Shown piece by piece: positions 57,741-64,000 of a DNA stretch of 64,000 bases; position 1 is the stretch's first letter; every line of letters starts with the position of its first letter. The notes below the pieces were generated by a model that ran no database searches, was not told the origin of the DNA, and saw nothing but the letters and a program-made list of their open reading frames with translations. The position numbers were made by a program, and so were the translations under genes. This stretch comes from Euonymus europaeus (lineage: Eukaryota; Streptophyta; Magnoliopsida; Celastrales; Celastraceae): positions 4,965,001 to 5,029,000 of the forward strand of contig OY756957.1 of the NCBI GenBank assembly GCA_963580455.1, written 5' to 3'.

Positions 57741-60700
57741 TCATTCGTCATCATTGCCAGAGTCATTGCCATCACTATCTTGCTCATATATCTGATATTC
57801 TCCATCACTGGTCTCAGCATCTTGCATTTTGTCACCACCGCCATTGGTCGATGGAAAACTATCAAAGAGCTCTCGTAAATAGCTTCTTGAGTTGTTTTCC
57901 ATATCTAGAGCTAAACAATATATAGGAAATGCATAGTACAATCAATCTGGATCATCTTTGAACAAAGAAAATAGAGGTTATGTCCTACATCTGACATTCA
58001 TGGGTTGTGCATCTGAATTTAAGGCTTGTAATCTAAGTAAGGTAGTGCAGCTAAGAGTCTACCAGGCAGGATATGGATTGAAGCTGACATTTAACTTGAT
58101 TCTGCTTTAGAAGAAAATCAAAGTAAAAAAATTAAGACGAACCCTCTTTAACCTCAAAATGGACTTCATCTTCAATTCCAATGCATCACCAATACACAAT
58201 TATCATGTAGAGAGATCAACACTGAGTTATCAACTTATCATTCTTCAAACTGAACACAAGAAATGCTCGCAGCAGTGTGAGGAACACTCCTTATGACGAT
58301 AAAGTCATTGACCATCACATTATGGTGACAAGTCTCTGTACTCTCAAGTTGGCCGAGTGGGAGACAACTTTAGACTAAAACCCTATTTCTGATCCATTTG
58401 ATTCAAATGAGAACTATTTTATGAAATGACAGATATTGAGTTTTCAAATTCAAAATTCTATTAATTTGTTTGTTCTAGGAGCTTCAAAGATCTGCATCGC
58501 ATTGATTACAGATCTTTAAAAGGCATGAGGGACCACCTCTTGTTTTACAGTGCAAGAAGGAAATCTCAATATGAGCACTAGTTTACAGTGCTAGATTCAT
58601 CATGTTGCAACAATTATAATTCACTATAATACTTTCCGTTGACATCAGAATGCTTTTGATATGCAAGAGTAGAGCCAAGTAACCACTAGGCTTCCAACAA
58701 AAGAAAATTGGTATGATTGAAGGATACAATAATCTGATTGCAAAAATATGTCCGCCTCCTCGCCAGCCTATGAAAAAGAGAAATGATGTTGATAACAAGA
58801 AACACAGAAGCAAACTAAGCGCCATTCAGGGAAAAAATGAAACAAATGGAAAACAGTTCAGAAATTGACTACCAAATCAAATTCCTCATCCAATTCTTCT
58901 TCATCAATGTCATCCTCATTTCCATCATCTTCATCGACATCATGATTGCTCTCTTCCCCATCATCTTTATTATTTGCAACCTCTGTATCATAAAAATTGT
59001 TTTCGAATTAATATTTCACAATAAAAAGCGACTAGATAAAGGTTTTGGCATAAATCCCATCAAAGTACCTTGTTACTAAATGGTATTCTTACACCAGCTA
59101 CTGATTAAGATAACTTATAAATTATTTTTTCACCAGGAAATACAACCAAAAATTAAAAAAATTAACATCAAACATTACTATGTAAGGTGGGGTGGGGTGT
59201 GGGGGTGGTGGTGTTGGGGGTTGGGGTGGGGTTGGGCTGGGTTTGGTGGGCGGGTGAGGATGAGTAAGGTGTGATAGGAAAAAATGAATGAATTCTCTAT
59301 AATCAATTTGAAAGTTTAATAAAATGAGACTTTAAAAGAAATTTATGCAACAGTAATTTAATAGGTTTAAATTCCTCACAAAATATAAACTCACAAGTAG
59401 GATGAGAAATTGATAAAGCGCCTAAAATGTGAATGTGACAAAAATCGTAGCTGTTCTACACCTTCACTACCTACAAAAAAAGAACTACATACCTTCACTA
59501 ATGTGCTGCTGCTCCTCGTGATCAAGTTTTGAGACATCTTTATAGACACAAGCTCTCTTTGACTTCTCAAACTTTTCACAAGTAACTTTCAGTAATTTTT
59601 CTGCACCAGGTCTAGGATATACTGACATAAATCTCACCTCCATACAGAGTCTCAAGGTATCAATCATGTGACGCGAGAACCATCCGGTTTCATACTAAGA
59701 AGCAGATAATAGTATTAAACAAGCAGTCGCAGGCATAGATCACATAGAAATTCAGATAGACAAAAAATTAACTCCAACAAAAGTGGAAATTAAGGCATAA
59801 ATGAGAAAGAAAAACAAATATATAACACCACAAGAAAGTAAGGAAATTGCAGTTTGCCCAACAGGTTTTTCCTATGTTGGCCTGGAATTTATAGCTAGTT
59901 TTCCTTAATCCCAAAACACACAGACACCAAGATCCATAGATATAGCAATGTAGCTAGCGTGGTTTGCTGGCTTCCACCGTCTCCTAAATGCAACAAACTG
60001 TTGCAGCGGAACAACTATATATCTTTCTTACCATAGCTTTTAAGGTTAAGCAACAAAACTTTGCAATATGCAGGTTTTGAAGATAATCAGGTTGCCTAGC
60101 TTGACAATATCTCAGGAACCAAACTACAACTTGGTATACCTCACGCAGTCACGCCTTCTTTCCTCATCAATAGATAAGTTCCCCTTCACATAACACATTC
60201 AAAGGTGTATTCATCTAGACACAACTGTTGGAGTTATCAATCTCACTTCAATACTCACCGTGCAAGTTGTTTGATTTGGAGGTTTTCTGATCTCTTGCTG
60301 AATGTAATCATCTGCAAGTTCAAATAGCTGCAATGAGGTTTGGCACTTGTAAGGAAACACTCTAAATGCACATAAATCCTCCCATCTGTGCTTCAACCTG
60401 CATGGAGAGAGAGAGGTTGGAACATGCAACATTCAAACATGGCAAATATGTTAGAAAAATTGGCAGAGCAGTTACAGCAGTATACTATTATACATTTATA
60501 TTTGTGAGGCTCCTCGTGAGGATCCTACACACCTTGAACAGAAATTATGCATATTTGTGAACCATAACAGTGGCATCATATTTTGGAACAAACAATAAAA
60601 TAACCCAAAAAAAATATTCACAGATAAACAAAAAAGCCCATGAAACAACTTATTTTTGCATGGACCGTTACTCTGAGTAACATGATACATTCAAGGACTT

Positions 60701-63700
60701 AGAATGGACATGGTAGATTATAAGGGATGCTGTAGAAATGCAAGAGAATACACGGAATTGAGTAAAGGGAATCAAAACACTACGGATTTCGCACACACTT
60801 GTGTAAAGGCTAACCCACAAACCTGATTGGGTGATATATAATACATATGCTTCCAATATTTTCCTAATATTCAATCTAGTCGAGTTCAAGTGAGAAAGAG
60901 AAATAACTCATTAAAGAATGGTCTAGTTCAGTTTTCTTTCTCTAATGCTTTGTAACCATTGTCATAGAGCTTGAATTGAGCTCATAAGAAAGTTGACAGT
61001 AGCTGACTTGAATTAAAATTCCATGATAAAAAACAAGGTTATAGTTGATTATTAGCCCTTGGAGGTTGATAAAGCTAAAATTGAATTTTGATCCTTCGAT
61101 TTTACCCAAGAATTAATAATTCATACACTCCATGACTGGCGTGCAACTAAATGTCTTTTTTTCCTTTTTGTCTCTCCAGGTAAAGCATAAACAGACTCCG
61201 AAATCAATTACATTGGGCCCCATTTTTAGCCACCAGTCTCTTCCATTTTGCAATTACATAGCACATGGTAAGTAGGAATTGGGCTTCACAACTAACGATT
61301 CATGTAATTCAATGAACTAGGGAAAGACATTAAACAAAAAAGAAGAAGAAAAAGAAGTAAACCCCGTCTCTAGACAACTCTAACTCAGTTGCAATGATAT
61401 CATACTCCATTATCCATCATACAATTATACCTGGATCCTATTATATAATGAATTTTTAGCAATCCAAATTCAACAATGTAAAAGAGGATCTAAAGCATAC
61501 CAAGGATATACATAGAATAAGCAGATCACAAACTTTACACTCTAGGAGACCCAAAATTATTACAATAAAATACAACTCACTATGGCAAATGTAAAAACTT
61601 ACCCTTTGGCAGTGCTAGCATCACAATAACTTTTCAATGGCTGTTGTATTCGATAATCTATTTTTTGATATCTGTGAAAAGAAATGCTAGGAGGTAAGCA
61701 TTGGGACAATATAGAATCACAACGCAATTCAGATTATCACTTAAAACAGTACCATAGAGGGAAAGAAACACACAGGTATAACGGTGTGTATGCATAAATA
61801 GGAGCATGAACTACCATGTACTAAGTAATAAATAGGAGCGTGAACTACCATGTACTAAATAATATATTTTAAGGAACCATCCTGCCTTTAACTTCTCATT
61901 GACTTCATAGTGACTATACCAATCACTATATCAAGCATGCGAAAGCTAGAACAATACATTGTCAAACCTTTGTATAAGGACTGGGAGTGACGCATAATTA
62001 TGAATAGCTCTTCTCATGAGAAAAGAGAATGCAACTAATTCAGAAGGACTTGAAATATATATTCCCAAAATTTATCAGATACACCATTATGAAAATCAAA
62101 TTAAGTACAAGGGTCTATGATGATTATAAATCTGTGCACAAACTAACCAAGGATGCATGTATTCTTCTGTTGAACAACTAACACTTAGATACCATAATCA
62201 GATTGTTTATACAAATGAGTATGGCTAAGAGTTTCAAGTAAAGCTGTGTTCCTGCATATTCTCAAATTCTCAAAACCCAATGACCAAAAGACATTTAACA
62301 GTAACCTACACAATAACATAAGCATATAGAGCACTTTATGGATAAATTATTTGATTGAACTTTAAATGGAAACTAGACATGGCTCTTCCTTAAGTTTTTG
62401 AAAGAAATGAACCGATGTCTAAAAGAATGTCAGCCAGGAAAACCAAAAGTGATATTATCAGGACTAGAAAAAGGGTAAAGGGTAAAACGCAAAAGGCTCC
62501 CACATTAGAAGCGGCCTCAGGGAAGAGCGAATTGTACAAAGCCTTGCCCTGCAGTGTGAGGCTGTTTTTAGAACTTGAACCCTTGACCTCTGGGTTTCTG
62601 TGAAAAGCTTAAGGCCCACCATTATCAGGCTGAGCTCAACAAGGCACTAATTTTCAACTTCTTTAATTTTATATATATTGCAGGAAAGTCTAATCAAGTA
62701 AGGGCTAACACATGTGCTTTATTTAAATAATTAAATATTGCATCTTACAAATGCCTCTAACCAATTGGTACTCCTTAAATACACGAGCCTTTCTAAAAGT
62801 CAAAATGTGGACATCGGGTAATTTCAAAAGTTTTAAGAGATTGATTGGGAAAAGTTCTCACATGCGAGACTCTGGATCTTTGCGAGGATCGTATCCTTTT
62901 TTTATCCAGAACCTTAGAAATGGACCTCCTGAAAAGTAATAGGCAACTCCAAGTAGAAGCCTGCAAGATCACATGAATGCAAAGTCAACACACAATCAAA
63001 TAAATCTGAATGCCAGAATAATCTGAGAAACAGATACTCGATCAGTCCCAAAACACACAAATTATGGGAGGGAGGGTTGCCAGGAGGAGCACCTTTTAAG
63101 CATTTGCGTGCTAAATTTTAGACCTTTATCAAGCAACTGTTCAGTCAATGATTCCTTAGGCCAAATAGGCCGCTCATCAAACAACTTAGAAACGACCATT
63201 TGCCACTCCCAATGCTCTGTGCCTGGTGCAATAGCTTCCTCCCAACTTACTTTCTTAGGAATCTGTGTGACTGTTAAGCAACAGTAACAAAAGGAACAGT
63301 ATGGTGCAGAATATTGGATATTTCAAGTAGTTTTATTTTAAGCCGTTAGCAAGAGTAATTGCAATAATAATAATGTCTTATTACCACGTCACTATTTACT
63401 TCACCCTAGAACATCAAGGGCAAAGGGTATCTTTATCGGCAAACAAATCTTCCACTTGAAGGAATATACTGACTTATTCGCTTACTTTGGAGATAATTAT
63501 GCCCCTATGGATAAGCTTGGTAGTATCATGAGCATTAAACTTAAAAATCCTTGAGAACTCTTTTCAGACCTATTCTAAATTTCTATATGGGTTGCCGTTT
63601 CATTCTCATGTTGCCGCTTTGAAAGGAAACAAGGTTTATGCAATGCTAGCTAAGTTCATTAAAGGACAAACACAACTCCTCATCTGAACTACCAATATTT

Positions 63701-64000
63701 ACTTCCGCAATTCAATCTCTGGAACAAAAGCAATAATCAGGATATCTTTAACGTAAAAATCAATAGCAAGCGCTGGCTCTATTTTAATCTGCAGCAAGGA
63801 AAGTAAAGGACTCTTTAGTTACAAGATAAAGCCACTCATAAAATCAAGAAAAGATGCTTCAGAACAGAAACATAACATTTCAAATCTTCAATATTAGCAT
63901 CATGCACCACCCATAAAATCTGCATTATGCGTGCTGATAAAAGGGAATCTTGGTGAAAAATTAGCCAAACAATGCAGAAAAAGCAACAATAAACAAAGTC
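57741..64000 (-). CDS. GTF3C5: TFIIIC subunit 5 (general transcription factor 3C polypeptide 5), 5' part outside window
   Basis: Subunit of TFIIIC (tau95 type), which binds tRNA-gene promoters for RNA polymerase III. Exons (reverse strand): about 63753-63788, 63093-63262, 62862-62960, 61603-61671, 60259-60397, 59493-59694, 58873-58982, 58728-58767, 57741-57904; all phases agree. More exons lie beyond 64000. Conserved parts in order: EPALAIDF, IPKKVSWEEAI, RPIWPKESLTE, YYFSGGPFLRFWIKKGYDPR, WEDLCAFRVFPYKCQTSLQL, ETGWFSRHMIDTLR, VRFMSVYPRPGAEKL. The end is strongly acidic (EESNHDVDEDDGNEDDIDEE and DGNDSGNDDE), as in homologs. The 40-base exon at 58728-58767 is inferred because it restores the frame. 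The first exon listed ends at a non-consensus-looking TAC|GTTAAA donor. Confidence 0.88.
59185..59260 (+). repeat. G-rich low-complexity tract in TFIIIC5 intron
   Basis: About 75 bases made almost wholly of G and T with many GGG/GGGG runs (for example GGTGGGGTGTGGGGGTGGTG). It has ample runs for G-quadruplex formation on the forward strand, which is the template strand for this reverse-strand gene. The surrounding DNA is AT-rich. Confidence 0.85.
62445..62650 (-). mobile_element. tRNA-derived SINE-like element, second copy type
   Basis: Read on the reverse strand, it contains GGGTTCAAGTTCT (box B-like), then CTGCAGGGCAAGGCTTTGTAC and TGTGGGAGCCTTTTGCG, then a T-rich end near 62460. The order resembles Au-type SINE bodies such as the copy at 50490-50663, but with a different head. 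Target duplications were not found. It lies in the intron between exons 61603-61671 and 62862-62960. Confidence 0.5.

Noticed and set aside
62415..62603. 62-codon forward frame in a TFIIIC5 intron
   Set aside because: It is antisense through a SINE-like element and inside an intron.

Overview
This window is nuclear DNA from a flowering plant, almost certainly a eudicot. The genes have many GT-AG introns in an AT-rich background. The proteins are plant-specific or typically plant-like (MLO, RAP, SKIP35, ARGOS/OSR, MRL7-like, plant-type DHDPR and PARG). The repeats are also plant-typical: PIF/Harbinger-like MITEs, an Au-like SINE, hAT and MULE elements, L1- and RTE-type LINE pieces and a plastid DNA insertion. 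The species cannot be fixed from sequence alone; an asterid would fit.

Layout: a 3'-complete ATG4 autophagy protease (+, <1-4590) has a nested LINE/hAT insertion in an intron. A 5.5 kb repeat-rich spacer follows. Next come a seven-transmembrane MLO gene (+, 10138-13575), ribosomal protein S20 (-, 14082-15243, leader intron to 15593), and a 4 kb spacer with a 241-bp tandem repeat and a MITE. Then come ankyrin protein SKIP35 (+, 19678-25419), an ARGOS/OSR organ-size protein (-, 26174-26536), and the chloroplast RNA-maturation protein RAP (-, 29247-32417). DHDPR of lysine synthesis (-, 34440-39404) and poly(ADP-ribose) glycohydrolase (+, 39714-45213) are divergent and share about 310 bp of promoter. 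After these are a plastid-nucleoid MRL7-like protein (+, 47629-51478), an F-box/DUF295 gene (-, 52122-53441), a MULE transposon with a catalytic-core-deleted transposase (54641-56790), and the 3' part of TFIIIC subunit 5 (-, 57741->64000).

The genes do not form an operon or pathway; they are ordinary single-copy plant genes. From memory, their best Arabidopsis counterparts fall in two separate segments of chromosome 2: the At2g440xx-441xx block (ATG4, MLO15, SKIP35, ARL, DHDPR) and the At2g318xx block (RAP, PARG, MRL7-like). Here they are adjacent and partly interleaved, which suggests an ancestral gene order later split by duplication and loss.

The most unusual items are the MULE with an in-frame DNA-binding/SWIM/zinc-knuckle fusion, a decayed copy of PARG exon 7 inside an intron of the neighbouring MRL7-like gene, a hAT element nested in a dead LINE within ATG4, and a plastid atpH pseudogene. 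I found no clearly new biological system.
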